Shown: positions 42,036 to 51,150, counted from the stretch's first letter. The stretch is DNA of 64,000 bases from UBA4742 sp002403895 (GCA_036823295.1 DAISGD010000001.1:82158-146157), one strand, 5' to 3'. Notes: generated by a model not told the origin, from the letters alone. Numbers and translations are program-made.

Positions 42036-43574
42036 TCATTCCCACTCGATCGTCCCGGGTGGCTTCGAGGTGATGTCGTAGGCCACCCGGTTCACGCCGG
42101 CCACTTCGTTGATGATCCGGCTCGACATGCGCTCGAGCAATTCGTAGGGCAGACGGGCCCAATCGGCCGTCATGGCGTCCTCGCTGGTGACGGCTCGGAT
42201 GATGATGGGATAGCCATAGGTGCGCTCGTCACCCATCACGCCCACGCTGCGGATGTCGGGTAGCACCGCGAACGCCTGCCAGATTTCCCGCTCCAGCCCG
42301 GCGCTACGGATCTCCTCACGCACGATGGCATCGCCATGTTGCAGCGTCGCCACCTTGTCAGGGGTGACCTCGCCGATGATCCGCACCCCCAGACCGGGTC
42401 CAGGGAAGGGCTGGCGCCACACGATCTCGTCGGGCAGGCCGAGCTCGGTGCCCACCTTGCGCACCTCGTCCTTGAACAGGCTCCGCAGGGGCTCGACCAG
42501 CTCGAAATCCATGTCCTCGGGCAGGCCGCCCACGTTGTGGTGGCTCTTGATCTTGGCCGCTTTGGAGGTACCCGACTCGATCACATCTGGGTAGAGGGTC
42601 CCCTGCACCAGGAAGTCCGCGTCCTCGATACCACCGGCGTTCTCCTCGAACACCCGGATGAAGAGCTCGCCGATGGCCTTGCGCTTGTCTTCGGGCTCGG
42701 TGATCCCGGCGAGTCGCTCGAAGAACCGATCGGCGGCCCGCACGTGGACCAGCTCGATCCTCTGGTGGCGCTGGAACGTCTCGACCACCTGCTCGCCCTC
42801 ACCCTGGCGCATGAGGCCGGTATCGACGAACACGCAGGTCAGCTGGGAGCCGATGGCTCGATGCACGAGCGCGGCGGCCACGGCCGAGTCGACGCCACCC
42901 GACAGGCCGCAGATGGCCCGACCGCCGCCCACCTGGGCCCGGATCGCCTCGATCGAGCTTTCGATCACCGAACTCATCGTCCAACTCGGGCGACAGCCAC
43001 ACGCCTCGTACAAGAAATGCTCGAGGAGCTCTTGACCGTGAGGGGTGTGGACCACCTCGGGATGGAACTGCACGCCGTAGACGCCCCGGCCGCGTTGCTC
43101 GAAGGCGGCGGCCGGCGTGTCGGGGGTGGAGGCAAGGACCCTTGCCCCGGTCGGCGGCACCGTGATGGTGTCGAAATGGCTCATCCACACGGGCTGGTGG
43201 ATGGGCTGGCCGGGGCCGAAGAGCACGCCGGCGTCCGTCACTTCGAGCTCGGTGCGGCCGTATTCACCGCGACCGGTCCGAGCCACCTCGCCGCCCAACT
43301 GCAGCGCCAGGAGCTGGGCGCCGTAGCAGATGCCAAGGATGGGGATCCCGGTGTCGTAGACGGCGGGATCGATGGACGGGGCCCCGTCCACGTGGACCGA
43401 GGCCGGCCCGCCGCTGAAGATCACGCCGGCCGGATTGCGTTGCGCCAGCTCCTCCGCGGTGATGGTGTGGGGCACGATCTCGCTGTAGACGTGCGCCTCG
43501 CGCACCCGGCGGGCAATGAGCTGGGCGTATTGGGCGCCGAAATCGACGACGAGGACGGTATCGACGGGGTTCAG
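42036..43574 (-). CDS. guaA: GMP synthase (glutamine-hydrolysing)
   Basis: Makes GMP from XMP with glutamine and ATP. The 512 residues show the class I amidotransferase domain (DTVLVVDFGAQYAQLIARRVRE, the Cys in GICYGAQLLALQLGG, the His/Glu in GVQFHPEVVHT), the ATP-pyrophosphatase P-loop CGLSGGVDSAVAAALVHRA, and the C-terminal dimerisation domain with RQPFPGPGLGVRIIG. No ATG, GTG or TTG lies where family members start. The only in-frame one, GTG at 43685, would overlap guaB3 by 115 bp. CTG at 43574 overlaps the guaB3 stop as CTGA and fits the family, so a CTG start is proposed. Confidence 0.93.
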   Translation of the reverse strand: MNPVDTVLVVDFGAQYAQLIARRVREAHVYSEIVPHTITAEELAQRNPAGVIFSGGPASVHVDGAPSIDPAVYDTGIPILGICYGAQLLALQLGGEVARTGRGEYGRTELEVTDAGVLFGPGQPIHQPVWMSHFDTITVPPTGARVLASTPDTPAAAFEQRGRGVYGVQFHPEVVHTPHGQELLEHFLYEACGCRPSWTMSSVIESSIEAIRAQVGGGRAICGLSGGVDSAVAAALVHRAIGSQLTCVFVDTGLMRQGEGEQVVETFQRHQRIELVHVRAADRFFERLAGITEPEDKRKAIGELFIRVFEENAGGIEDADFLVQGTLYPDVIESGTSKAAKIKSHHNVGGLPEDMDFELVEPLRSLFKDEVRKVGTELGLPDEIVWRQPFPGPGLGVRIIGEVTPDKVATLQHGDAIVREEIRSAGLEREIWQAFAVLPDIRSVGVMGDERTYGYPIIIRAVTSEDAMTADWARLPYELLERMSSRIINEVAGVNRVAYDITSKPPGTIEWE

Positions 43575-44734
43575 TGACCCATCCCCACGCCCTGCGACTT
43601 CTGCAGCGACTTGCCTTCGGTCATCAACGCCGGGGCCACCATGACCTCGGCTTTCTGGAAGTCCTTCACCGTCTCGTAGCCACACGTGGCCATGGACGTG
43701 CGCAAGGCACCGAAGAGATTCATCCGCCCGTCATTCTCGTGCGCGGGACCGACGAGGATCTCCTTGAGGGTTCCCCGCGTCGTGGTCATCACCCGGGCGC
43801 CACGGGGCAGGGTCGGGTGGAACGTGGCCATACCCCAGTGATAGCCCCGACCCGGGGCCTCCGAAGCGGCGGCCAGCGGGGAACCGACCATCACGGCGTC
43901 GGCCCCGCAGACGATGGCCTTGGCAATGTCACCACCGGTGCCCATGCCCCCATCAGCGATGACGTGGACGTACACCCCGGTCTCGTCGAGATGGCGCATC
44001 CGGGCGGCGCGGGCATCGGCGATGGCGGTGGCCTGCGGCACACCGATGCCGAGCACGCCCCGGGTGGTGCAGGCGTGACCGGGGCCGACACCGACCAGGA
44101 TGCCGGCGGCCCCGGTGCGCATGAGGTGCAGGGCCGCCTGGTAGCTGGCACAGCCACCCACGATCACCGGCATGTCCAGTTCGCGCACGAAGCGCTTCAG
44201 GTTGAGCGGCTCCACCGTCTTGGAGACGTGCTCGGCCGACACCACCGTGCCCTGGATCACGAGGAGGTCGAGCTCGGCGTCGATGATGGCCTGGGCGAAG
44301 GCATCGGTGCGTTGGGGAGTGACCGAGGCACAGGAGATGACGCCGGCATCTTTGATCTCGCGGATGCGCTCACCGATGAGCTCGGGCTTGATCGGCTCGC
44401 TGTAGATGTCCTGCATCCGCAGGGTGGCCTTCTCGGGCGAGAGCTTGGCGATCTCGTCGAGAACGGTGTCCGGGTCCTCGTAGCGGGTCCAGAGGCCTTC
44501 GAGGTTCAGGACCCCGACACCGCCGAGGCGACCGATCTCGATGGCTGTCGCCGGGCTGATGACTCCGTCCATGGCGGACCCCATGAGGGGCAACTCGAAC
44601 CGGAAGGCGTCGATCTCCCAAGAGATGTCGACGTCTTCAGGATCCCTGGTCCGGCGGCTCGGCACGATGGCGATGTCATCGAACCCGTAAGCCCTCCGTC
44701 CCGACTTGCCGATGCCGATCTCGACCTCAGCCAC
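43571..44734 (-). CDS. guaB3: GuaB3 family IMP dehydrogenase-related protein
   Basis: A TIM-barrel enzyme of the actinobacterial GuaB3 group, 387 residues, lacking CBS domains. It starts AEVEIGIGKSGRRAYGFDDIAIVPSRRTRD and has PLMGSAMDGVISPATAIEIGRLGGVGVLNLEG, the GILVGVGPGHACTTRGVLGIGVPQ catalytic Cys/Thr loop, and VIADGGMGTGGDIAKAIVCGADAVMVGSPLA. Members may act as IMP dehydrogenase or GMP reductase-like enzymes. The GTG at 44734 has AAGGGG 8 nt upstream. It precedes guaA, with overlapping stop and start, as expected for GMP synthesis. Confidence 0.94.
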   Translation of the reverse strand: MAEVEIGIGKSGRRAYGFDDIAIVPSRRTRDPEDVDISWEIDAFRFELPLMGSAMDGVISPATAIEIGRLGGVGVLNLEGLWTRYEDPDTVLDEIAKLSPEKATLRMQDIYSEPIKPELIGERIREIKDAGVISCASVTPQRTDAFAQAIIDAELDLLVIQGTVVSAEHVSKTVEPLNLKRFVRELDMPVIVGGCASYQAALHLMRTGAAGILVGVGPGHACTTRGVLGIGVPQATAIADARAARMRHLDETGVYVHVIADGGMGTGGDIAKAIVCGADAVMVGSPLAAASEAPGRGYHWGMATFHPTLPRGARVMTTTRGTLKEILVGPAHENDGRMNLFGALRTSMATCGYETVKDFQKAEVMVAPALMTEGKSLQKSQGVGMGH

Positions 44735-44769
44735 TGCACCAACCCCTTCGCTGCTCCGACCGGTGAAGC

Positions 44770-44780
44770 TGGTGAGTCTA
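44770..44780 (-). promoter_or_regulatory. -10 region of guaB3-guaA operon
   Basis: TAGACT on the minus strand about 40 nt before the GTG at 44734 leaves a leader holding the AAGGGG ribosome binding site. No -35 recognised. Confidence 0.3.
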
Positions 44781-44823
44781 GCTGGCTCCACCTCGGGTCC
44801 GGGCGGCGTCGACGGGCCCCGGT

Positions 44824-44846
44824 CCCGGACGCGAAACCCGTCCGGG
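44824..44846 (-). terminator. GC hairpin after the FG-GAP surface protein gene
   Basis: CCCGGACG (44824-44831) and CGTCCGGG (44839-44846) form a perfect 8-bp stem with a 7-nt loop, 9 bp past the stop at 44855. No U-tract, so it could be a terminator or just a stabilising 3' hairpin. Confidence 0.4.
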
Positions 44847-44854
44847 TCGGTCCG

Positions 44855-47449
44855 TCAGCCGGTGGGGGCTGAGCGGGCCGGCACGAACGAGGAGCCGGTG
44901 AACAACAAGGCCGGCTGGCCTTCGATCAGGAACTGACCCGTGGATGGCCGGTAGCGAGCAATGTCGGCCGTGCCATCACCGTTGTAGTCACCGGGGGCGG
45001 GAAGGTCCCCAGCCAGGCCACTGGCCTGGGAGCTGGTCAGGCCGTACTGATACCAGATGCCGTTCTTGACGGTCATCAGGTCGGCCTTGCCGTCACCGGT
45101 GTAGTCGGCGGGCACCGGGGTCATGTTCGCCGTCAACGGTCGGGCCAGCACCGTCGGGGTGGCGACGTTGAGGTTGTCGCCCATGAACCAGTTGCCACTG
45201 CTCGGCCGATAGTAGGCCAGGTCGGTCTTGCCGTCACCGTTGTAGTCGGCCGGGACCGGGATGTCGGTCGCCGTCCCGAACGCCACCACGATGTTGGTCA
45301 CCGGACCCGTTGCCGGGCTACCGGTCGGACGGATGCGCCATTTGCCATCGCTGGGCCGGTAGAAGGCGGCGTCCACCTTGCCGTCACCGTCGTAGTCCAT
45401 CGGCACCGCTATGTCGCCCTGCAGGCCGACATAGCGGAACTGGCCGACGCCTTTGATGCGCCACCAGCCCTCACTCGGGGTGGCGGTGAAGACGTCGCCC
45501 GGGTGGTTCATGGGCGTGTAGGTGGCGACGTCGGTGGTCCCGTCACCGTTGTAGTCACCGGGTACGGCGACGTCGCCGGCGGTGCCATAGGTGAAGGTGC
45601 CCTGGCAGTTGATCTTCCACTGCCCGGTGGTCGGATCGAACAGCGCCGGATCGGCGATGCCGTCACCGTTGTAGTCACCGTTGGTGACGCCGTGATCGAC
45701 GCCGTTGACGGTCACCTGCACCGAGTCATGGCTGGTGGCCGACCCGTCGTTCACGGCGAGGTCGAACGTCAGGTTCGACGACGACGCGCACGGCAGGTTG
45801 GGGGTGAACGTCGGTGAAGCCGACGTGGGGTTGGTCAGGGTGACCGCTTGGCCCCCCGTCTGGCTCCAGGCGTAGGTGAGCGCGCCAGGGCCGCCATCGG
45901 GATCGGACGAAGCCGAGCCGTCGAGGGTCACCAGCGTGTCCTCGTTGACCGTCTGATCGGGGCCGGCGTTGGCCACCGGTGGCACGTTCACGTTGTTGAC
46001 GTGAACAACCACCTGGTCGGCCACGCTGGACGTGGTGCCCTGCGTGACCACCAGCTGCAGGGTCACATCCGACGAAGTCGTGGGCCAGGTGATGATCGGG
46101 GCGGTGAAGCTGGGGGTGGCGGTGTTCGCCCCCGTCAGGGTGACGGGCGGCCCGGACACCTGCGACCAGGTGTAGGTCGGGGTGGGCGTGGCCGAGGCCG
46201 GGGGGTAGGTGCCGGCACCGAGACCCAGGTTCACGGTGGCGCCTTCATTGACCGTCTGGTCGGTACCGGCGTTGGCCGTCGGGGTGTAGACGATCGGGGT
46301 GACCCCCACCTTGAACACGGCGCTGTTGTTCTCGCTGGGCAGGCCAAGCGATTGGTTGAGGAGATTCTCCACACCCGCGTTCAGGGCGCCGAAGCCGGTG
46401 CAGCGGGCCTGCGGCACGCTGAAACCCTGCCCGGCGGTGTCGGAGTCCTTCACGATCGTGGCCTTGCCGTCGGCCATGCTGTAGGGCACGCCGGTCTTGG
46501 CCAGGCTGGTCCCGGTGGTGAGGTTGGCGATGGCGATCGGCACCACCGGCTTGACCGGCGAGTAGATGCTGACCAGCCAGGTGTCGGGCGGGAAGGCGCC
46601 CACGTTGCCGACGTAGCAGCGGATTGTGGCTCCTTCGTTGAAGCCGGTCAGCTTGTAGTTCGTCTCGAACTTGTCGAGGGTGATGAGCCCGGTGGCCGGG
46701 TCGATGGCCCCGGCCCACGGGAAGCCGGTGGTCGCCACCTGGGCGACGATGTGCTCCACCTTGGCGGGATCGGTCGGGCTGGCGGCGTTGCGGGCGGCGA
46801 TGGACTGCGTCGGGAACGTGGCTGCCGTGATCGACAGCACGCCGGTGGCCGAGACGGTGCCGGTCAGCGTGGGGGCGACATAGGCCTGGTAGCCGGCCTG
46901 GTTCTCGCTGGCATCGGACCACACCGGCTGCGTGACCGGGTTGGGACCGGCGACGCAGTTGGAGTCGGCGCCGTCGATCAGCGTGTTGTCGAGGCTCGGA
47001 CTGTTCAGGTTGTCGTCGAGGCCGTTGCCGCACTCGTAGATCGACTGCCAGCCGGGAATGTTCTCGCTGGCATCGGCCTGGGTGGTGCCCGCCGGCGGCG
47101 CGGCACACTGCGGGTCGGCGCCGTCGGCCAACCCGTCGGGCGCGGTGCCGGGAACCGGATAGGTGATGCTCGACGAGCTGGTCTCGGTGGTGTGCTCAGA
47201 CGAGGCGTTGTCCACGCCGTCGTTGCACTCCCAGGGACCGTCGAGGTTCAGGTTGTTGAAGGTGGTGGGCGAGTTGGGAGCCACGGCGCCCTCATTGAGG
47301 GTGAACTGACCGCCGCGAATCGTCATCACAATGGATGAAGGGTTCGAGATCGACGCGGCACCGGCCGCCCCGGTAGACAGGGCCAACGCCGCGAGCATTG
47401 CAACGACCAACCCGACGCCGACATGGCGCCTAAGGACACGCTGTCGCAT
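44855..47449 (-). CDS. Large secreted PKD / FG-GAP repeat surface protein
   Basis: An 864-residue exported protein. A signal peptide (VGVGLVVAMLAALALSTGAAGA) leads to a region with two ECNDGVDN / DGLADGADPQC-type Cys motifs (about 75-175), then a middle domain, then two PKD/REJ-like Ig domains each opening with ANAG-DQTVNE, then six FG-GAP/VCBS blades containing DYNGDG-x-x-D calcium sites (DYNGDGIAD, DYNGDGTTD, DYDGDGKVD, DYNGDGKTD, DYTGDGKAD, DYNGDGTAD). It likely binds calcium and a surface or matrix ligand. The ATG at 47449 has GGGGGG 3-4 nt upstream; no sorting signal is seen. Confidence 0.82.
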   Translation of the reverse strand: MRQRVLRRHVGVGLVVAMLAALALSTGAAGAASISNPSSIVMTIRGGQFTLNEGAVAPNSPTTFNNLNLDGPWECNDGVDNASSEHTTETSSSSITYPVPGTAPDGLADGADPQCAAPPAGTTQADASENIPGWQSIYECGNGLDDNLNSPSLDNTLIDGADSNCVAGPNPVTQPVWSDASENQAGYQAYVAPTLTGTVSATGVLSITAATFPTQSIAARNAASPTDPAKVEHIVAQVATTGFPWAGAIDPATGLITLDKFETNYKLTGFNEGATIRCYVGNVGAFPPDTWLVSIYSPVKPVVPIAIANLTTGTSLAKTGVPYSMADGKATIVKDSDTAGQGFSVPQARCTGFGALNAGVENLLNQSLGLPSENNSAVFKVGVTPIVYTPTANAGTDQTVNEGATVNLGLGAGTYPPASATPTPTYTWSQVSGPPVTLTGANTATPSFTAPIITWPTTSSDVTLQLVVTQGTTSSVADQVVVHVNNVNVPPVANAGPDQTVNEDTLVTLDGSASSDPDGGPGALTYAWSQTGGQAVTLTNPTSASPTFTPNLPCASSSNLTFDLAVNDGSATSHDSVQVTVNGVDHGVTNGDYNGDGIADPALFDPTTGQWKINCQGTFTYGTAGDVAVPGDYNGDGTTDVATYTPMNHPGDVFTATPSEGWWRIKGVGQFRYVGLQGDIAVPMDYDGDGKVDAAFYRPSDGKWRIRPTGSPATGPVTNIVVAFGTATDIPVPADYNGDGKTDLAYYRPSSGNWFMGDNLNVATPTVLARPLTANMTPVPADYTGDGKADLMTVKNGIWYQYGLTSSQASGLAGDLPAPGDYNGDGTADIARYRPSTGQFLIEGQPALLFTGSSFVPARSAPTG

Positions 47450-47619
47450 GTTCCCCCCTGTTTCTCCGCTTGAGGTAACCCCGATGGGGTGGATCCCCCA
47501 CCGCATTCGATGGCCCGTGGCCGACCCCACCCGATCGCTGAGGCCCGCTGACCCTACCTCAGTGCGGGACAATCGACGCGCCCGGATTCGAGAGCATCCT
47601 GAAGGGCCGCTTGAGCCGT

Positions 47620-48012
47620 TCAGCCGCCGGCCAGGGTGCGGAGGATCTGTTTGGCCACGGCGGCGTTCATCTGGTACGCGGCAGTGCGGCCCTTTTCGGT
47701 GACCTGCTTCACCACACTACCGCCGGTGACCTCGTCGAGGGCGCCAAGGCCCTCCACCAGCGTCCGTGAGGTGGCATCGGTGACTTTGTAGCCCATCGCC
47801 GTCAGCTGCTTCACCACGTCGTTCTGGGCGATGGGCTTGGGGGCGGCCGATGCGATGATCCGCATCGCGTCCTTGGTCAACCCCGCTCCTTGCTCGATGG
47901 CCTGGCTGACGGTGATCATTCCCTCGTTGTCGGCCTCCAACGACGTCAGCCATTCGCGAACCTGCCGCACCAACTCCTGTTGCGTATCACCTTCGAAGGT
48001 GAGCTTCGGCAT
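47620..48012 (-). CDS. Small winged-helix-like hypothetical protein
   Basis: A 130-residue cytosolic protein I do not recognise. It starts MPKLTFEGDTQQELVRQVREWL, followed by helices and a probable winged helix: PIAQNDVVKQLTAMGYKVTD (helix-turn-helix), SRTLVEGLGALDEV and VVKQVTEKGRTAAYQM (a beta-hairpin wing). That suggests DNA or protein binding but is inference from the pattern. It lies 29 bp behind the Nudix gene and may share its transcript. ATG at 48012. Confidence 0.7.
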   Translation of the reverse strand: MPKLTFEGDTQQELVRQVREWLTSLEADNEGMITVSQAIEQGAGLTKDAMRIIASAAPKPIAQNDVVKQLTAMGYKVTDATSRTLVEGLGALDEVTGGSVVKQVTEKGRTAAYQMNAAVAKQILRTLAGG

Positions 48013-48041
48013 GAGGCAAACGCTACTGCGAAGCGGTGCGC

Positions 48042-48719
48042 TCAGCGACCGGTCCCGGTGACGACGGCCAGGAGGCTGCGCAGCATCGCCGCCGTGGCGC
48101 CCCAGACGGTGTCGCCCATAAGCTCGAAGAAGAAGATGGGGCGGTCCAGCGGCGACAGGCCCCACCGCTCTTCACGGAACACCCCATCGGCCAAGAGTTC
48201 ACTGAGCGGGACGCGGAGTATCAGCTCGACCTCGGACGGATTGGGCTCGAGATCAGGTCGACCGGGCAGCAACCCCACGTAGGGGACGATGAACGAGCGA
48301 CTTGTCACGGTCTGGAGGTGATCGAGCTCCCCCACCCGTTCAACCGAGGTCGGATCGAGGGCGATCTCTTCGGTGGACTCGCGCAGGGCGGTGGCCCACA
48401 GGTCAGCGTCGTCCGGGTCGTGAGCGCCGCCCGGGAAGCTGATCTCGCCGCGATGGGACCGAAGGTGCTGGGCGCGGCGGGTGAGCACCACGAAGACTTG
48501 GCCCTCGTGCTCGTAGAGGAGGGCGAGGACCGCCGAGGCCCGAACCCCGGTGCCCTCCAGCGCCGAGCGCATCACCGCCCGGGGCGGGACGAGGGCGTCG
48601 CGGATCTGGCCCAGCGAAGGCTGGCGGGCCGTCGCCGGAAGACCGGCCCAGGGCGCAGGCTCCCCGTCCCGACTGGACAGGGGGCGGGGGATGGGTTGGG
48701 CCCCGCCGCGCGCGCTCAC
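48042..48719 (-). CDS. NudL-like CoA pyrophosphatase (Nudix)
   Basis: A 225-residue Nudix hydrolase that would cut CoA or acyl-CoA to phosphopantetheine and 3',5'-ADP. Features: VLTRRAQHLRSHRGEISFPGGAHD, the NudL family motif, then the Nudix box ending RESTEEI (the first Glu of the box is Asp). The N-terminal 60 residues look disordered. GTG at 48719 overlaps the stop of a 59-residue gene just upstream (GTGA), which decides the start. Confidence 0.88.
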   Translation of the reverse strand: MSARGGAQPIPRPLSSRDGEPAPWAGLPATARQPSLGQIRDALVPPRAVMRSALEGTGVRASAVLALLYEHEGQVFVVLTRRAQHLRSHRGEISFPGGAHDPDDADLWATALRESTEEIALDPTSVERVGELDHLQTVTSRSFIVPYVGLLPGRPDLEPNPSEVELILRVPLSELLADGVFREERWGLSPLDRPIFFFELMGDTVWGATAAMLRSLLAVVTGTGR

Positions 48720-48895
48720 TCCGCTGCAGGTGGGCCTTCGTCGAGGTCGGGGGCGTCCTCGGCGAGCTGGCGCAGGAGGTCGGGCAGGCCGCCCGTCTTC
48801 AGGTCGGCCATCACCCGGCCCGGGGTGATCTCTCCCCGCTCCCACTCATCCCACATGGCGAGCAGCTTGGACGGGGTCAGAGGGGGTCGTTGCAT
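48716..48895 (-). CDS. Conserved-looking 59-residue protein coupled to the Nudix gene
   Basis: A short gene missed by length cut-offs: ATG at 48895, 59 residues. It begins MQRPPLTPSKLLAMWDEWER and continues GEITPGRVMADLKTGGLPDLL, forming two amphipathic helices around a GEITPGR turn, with an acidic Pro-rich tail. Its stop overlaps the Nudix GTG by 4 bp (GTGA), so the pair is translationally coupled. The pattern (clean codon bias, overlap) supports a real gene. Function unknown; a regulator or partner of the hydrolase is possible. Confidence 0.7.
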   Translation of the reverse strand: MQRPPLTPSKLLAMWDEWERGEITPGRVMADLKTGGLPDLLRQLAEDAPDLDEGPPAAE

Positions 48896-48935
48896 GAGCT
48901 GGAGGATACCGACACGTCTCGCCGACCGGGCGACC

Positions 48936-50981
48936 TCAGCTCCCTGCTGTGGTCGACGTCGAGCTGCCCGGCTTGGCCGGGGGCACGATGTCCTTGAGCT
49001 GCGGCGCCAGCCACTTCCAGACCATGTCGGCGCCCTCGGAGGTGAAGTGCACGCCGTCGCGAAGGACCTTCACGCCGTTGACCTCTTCCTGGTAGGTGCC
49101 GGTCGGGCACACCAGGCCGTGCAGGTCGAGGACGCGCACCAAGCTCTTGTGGGACTCGGCAACCTGTTGGAGCAGGCCGTTGAGGTAGTCCGACCGGCTC
49201 GGGTCGCGCCGCTCAGGGTTGGGATCACCGAAACCCCCCTGGACGGTCTCGTGGTAACACGGCACGTTGAGGATGACGACCTTGGATCCTTTGCCCGCCA
49301 AGACCCTGATGTCCTTGTCCATCTGGCTCAGGAAGTACTGCTTGTACTCGTCGGTCCCGAAGACCACCCGTCGGTCGCCCACCTGATAGTCGAAGACTTC
49401 GAAGCTGCCGGGCATCATCATCGAGATCTGTGGCTTGAAGACGTCCATGTACTGCTGCCAGAGGTTGGGCCGGTCCTGGCAATCGTTCTGAATGGCGTCG
49501 GCCCGACCCAGCTCGGACCGGCGCTCGCCTTCGAGGTAGCCGCACCCGATGATGGCCCCGTTCTTGATGGCCATCTTGCCGCCCACCTGATCCTTCTGGA
49601 AGTAGTTGGCGAACCCCGAGGTGACCGAGTCGCCCACCAGCAGCACGCGCAGATCACCGGGGGCGGGCGGCGGCTGGGCGAGCACCTGGGTCTCTTGGCC
49701 GGTGGAGTTGGCGCCGGCCGCATCCGTCCTACCCGGAGAGCCACCAGCGACCAGCACGATCAGCAATGTGGCCACCAGCGCGACGCCGGTCAGGGCCACC
49801 GGTCGAGCCCGCCGGAGCACCCCCTTACGGATCGGCATCTCCAGCAGGAAGTACGAGGCCACGGAAACCGCGACCGTGGCGCCCAGACGGGCCAGCAACA
49901 GCACCGTGCCGTCGAGGTGGGTGCGCTCGGACGTCATGACCACGAACAGCGGCCAATGATAGAGGTACAGCCCGTAGGAGATGAGCCCGATCTGGGGAAG
50001 CGGGGTGAGGGCCAGCACCCTGGTGAGCCCGTCGCGGCGTTGGCGGCTGGCGGCCGCGATCAGACAGGCGCCGGCTACGGCCATCAGAGTGAACCCGCCG
50101 TGGTACATCCACGCCGGCGTGCCCTTGGCCAGGTGGAAGAGCACCAGCGAGGTCAGCAACCCCACGACGCCGACGGCGACTAGCACCCGTTCCAGGACGC
50201 GGCCGAGCCGGTCGCGTTGGAACAACAAGAAGGCCAGCGCGGCGCCGATGAAGAGGGCCTGGGCCCGAGTGAAGGTGGCATAGTAGGCGAAGGAAGGGTC
50301 CTTGCCGTCACCGAAGACGACCGCCATGAGCGCCACCGAGCCTGCCGTGGCCACCAGCAGGACGCCGATCCAGATGGCGCGCCACCGCCTCATGCCCACG
50401 CCGACGACCCGCAGTCCCCCCAGGATCACCAGTGGCCAGATCAAGTAGAACTGCTCCTCGATCGCCAGCGACCACATGTGACGCAGGGGCGAGGGAAGGG
50501 CGAATTGATCGAAGTAGCTGGTGCCGCTCACGATGAAGCGCCAGTTGGCGACATAGAAGAGCGAGGCCAGCGAGTCGTCCCGGATGGTGCTGATCTGGGT
50601 GGGGCTGGCGAACAGGGTGGCGTAGATGGCGCATCCCACCAGCACCACCACCAGGGCGGGGAGGAGCCGGCGGGCCCGGCGGAGCCAGAATTGTGTCAGG
50701 ACGATGCCGCCCGACCCCGAGAACTCGGTGACCAGCAGGGTCGTGATGAGGTAACCGCTCAGCACGAAGAAGAGATCCACGCCGAGAAACCCGCCCTGCG
50801 CCCAACCGACGCCACCGTGGTAAAGCAACACGGCCACCACGGCGATGGCACGGACGCCGTCGAGAGCAGGTCGGTACTGAAACCGATCGGGCTGATCGAT
50901 GGGGATGTCGCGGGCCGGAATCGGGTTTGGCTGAGCTGTCTCGAAGGGGTCCGGCTCGCTCGGTTCCTGCACGGTGAGCAT
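48936..50981 (-). CDS. OatA-like acyltransferase 3 with SGNH hydrolase domain
   Basis: A 681-residue membrane protein that probably O-acetylates a cell-envelope polymer. The N-terminal acyltransferase-3 part has about ten helices, with YRPALDGVRAIAVVAVLLYH, GGFLGVDLFFVLSGYLI, FWLRRARRLLPAL and HMWSLAIEEQFYLIWP carrying the family His and Glu residues. After a linker (about residue 425) a C-terminal SGNH domain outside the membrane has VLLVGDSVTSGFANYF (catalytic Ser) and LRDGVHFTSEGADMVW (catalytic Asp/His). The ATG at 50981 is used; a GTG 9 bp upstream is equally possible. Confidence 0.9.
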   Translation of the reverse strand: MLTVQEPSEPDPFETAQPNPIPARDIPIDQPDRFQYRPALDGVRAIAVVAVLLYHGGVGWAQGGFLGVDLFFVLSGYLITTLLVTEFSGSGGIVLTQFWLRRARRLLPALVVVLVGCAIYATLFASPTQISTIRDDSLASLFYVANWRFIVSGTSYFDQFALPSPLRHMWSLAIEEQFYLIWPLVILGGLRVVGVGMRRWRAIWIGVLLVATAGSVALMAVVFGDGKDPSFAYYATFTRAQALFIGAALAFLLFQRDRLGRVLERVLVAVGVVGLLTSLVLFHLAKGTPAWMYHGGFTLMAVAGACLIAAASRQRRDGLTRVLALTPLPQIGLISYGLYLYHWPLFVVMTSERTHLDGTVLLLARLGATVAVSVASYFLLEMPIRKGVLRRARPVALTGVALVATLLIVLVAGGSPGRTDAAGANSTGQETQVLAQPPPAPGDLRVLLVGDSVTSGFANYFQKDQVGGKMAIKNGAIIGCGYLEGERRSELGRADAIQNDCQDRPNLWQQYMDVFKPQISMMMPGSFEVFDYQVGDRRVVFGTDEYKQYFLSQMDKDIRVLAGKGSKVVILNVPCYHETVQGGFGDPNPERRDPSRSDYLNGLLQQVAESHKSLVRVLDLHGLVCPTGTYQEEVNGVKVLRDGVHFTSEGADMVWKWLAPQLKDIVPPAKPGSSTSTTAGS

Positions 50982-51097
50982 CTGATCCACAGGCAGTTCA
51001 ACCCCAGGGCGGTCTTATCGAGCCGCGCAAGAGCGGCCCAGTCGGAAGCGTGCAGGTTAGCGGAACTCGCCGTCGCGGCCATGTCGCCCCAAACAAC

Positions 51098-51128
51098 CGA
51101 CGGCCAGCCCGTGAAGGGCTGGCCGTCG
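51098..51128 (-). terminator. Intrinsic terminator of groES-groEL
   Basis: A perfect 13-bp stem (51098-51110 with 51116-51128, core ACGGCCAGCCC) and 5-nt loop, 22 bp past the groEL stop. In the minus direction it is followed by GGTTGTTTGG, a weak U-rich tract. Confidence 0.8.
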
Positions 51129-51150
51129 AACATCGTTCAGGTGAACGAGT

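Noticed and set aside
47450..47619. CGGGGTTACC in the leader of the FG-GAP gene, reminiscent of a c-di-GMP riboswitch end
   Set aside because: The GCAAA and CAGGGCAAACC parts of the GEMM fold are absent; only two small overlapping hairpins are seen.
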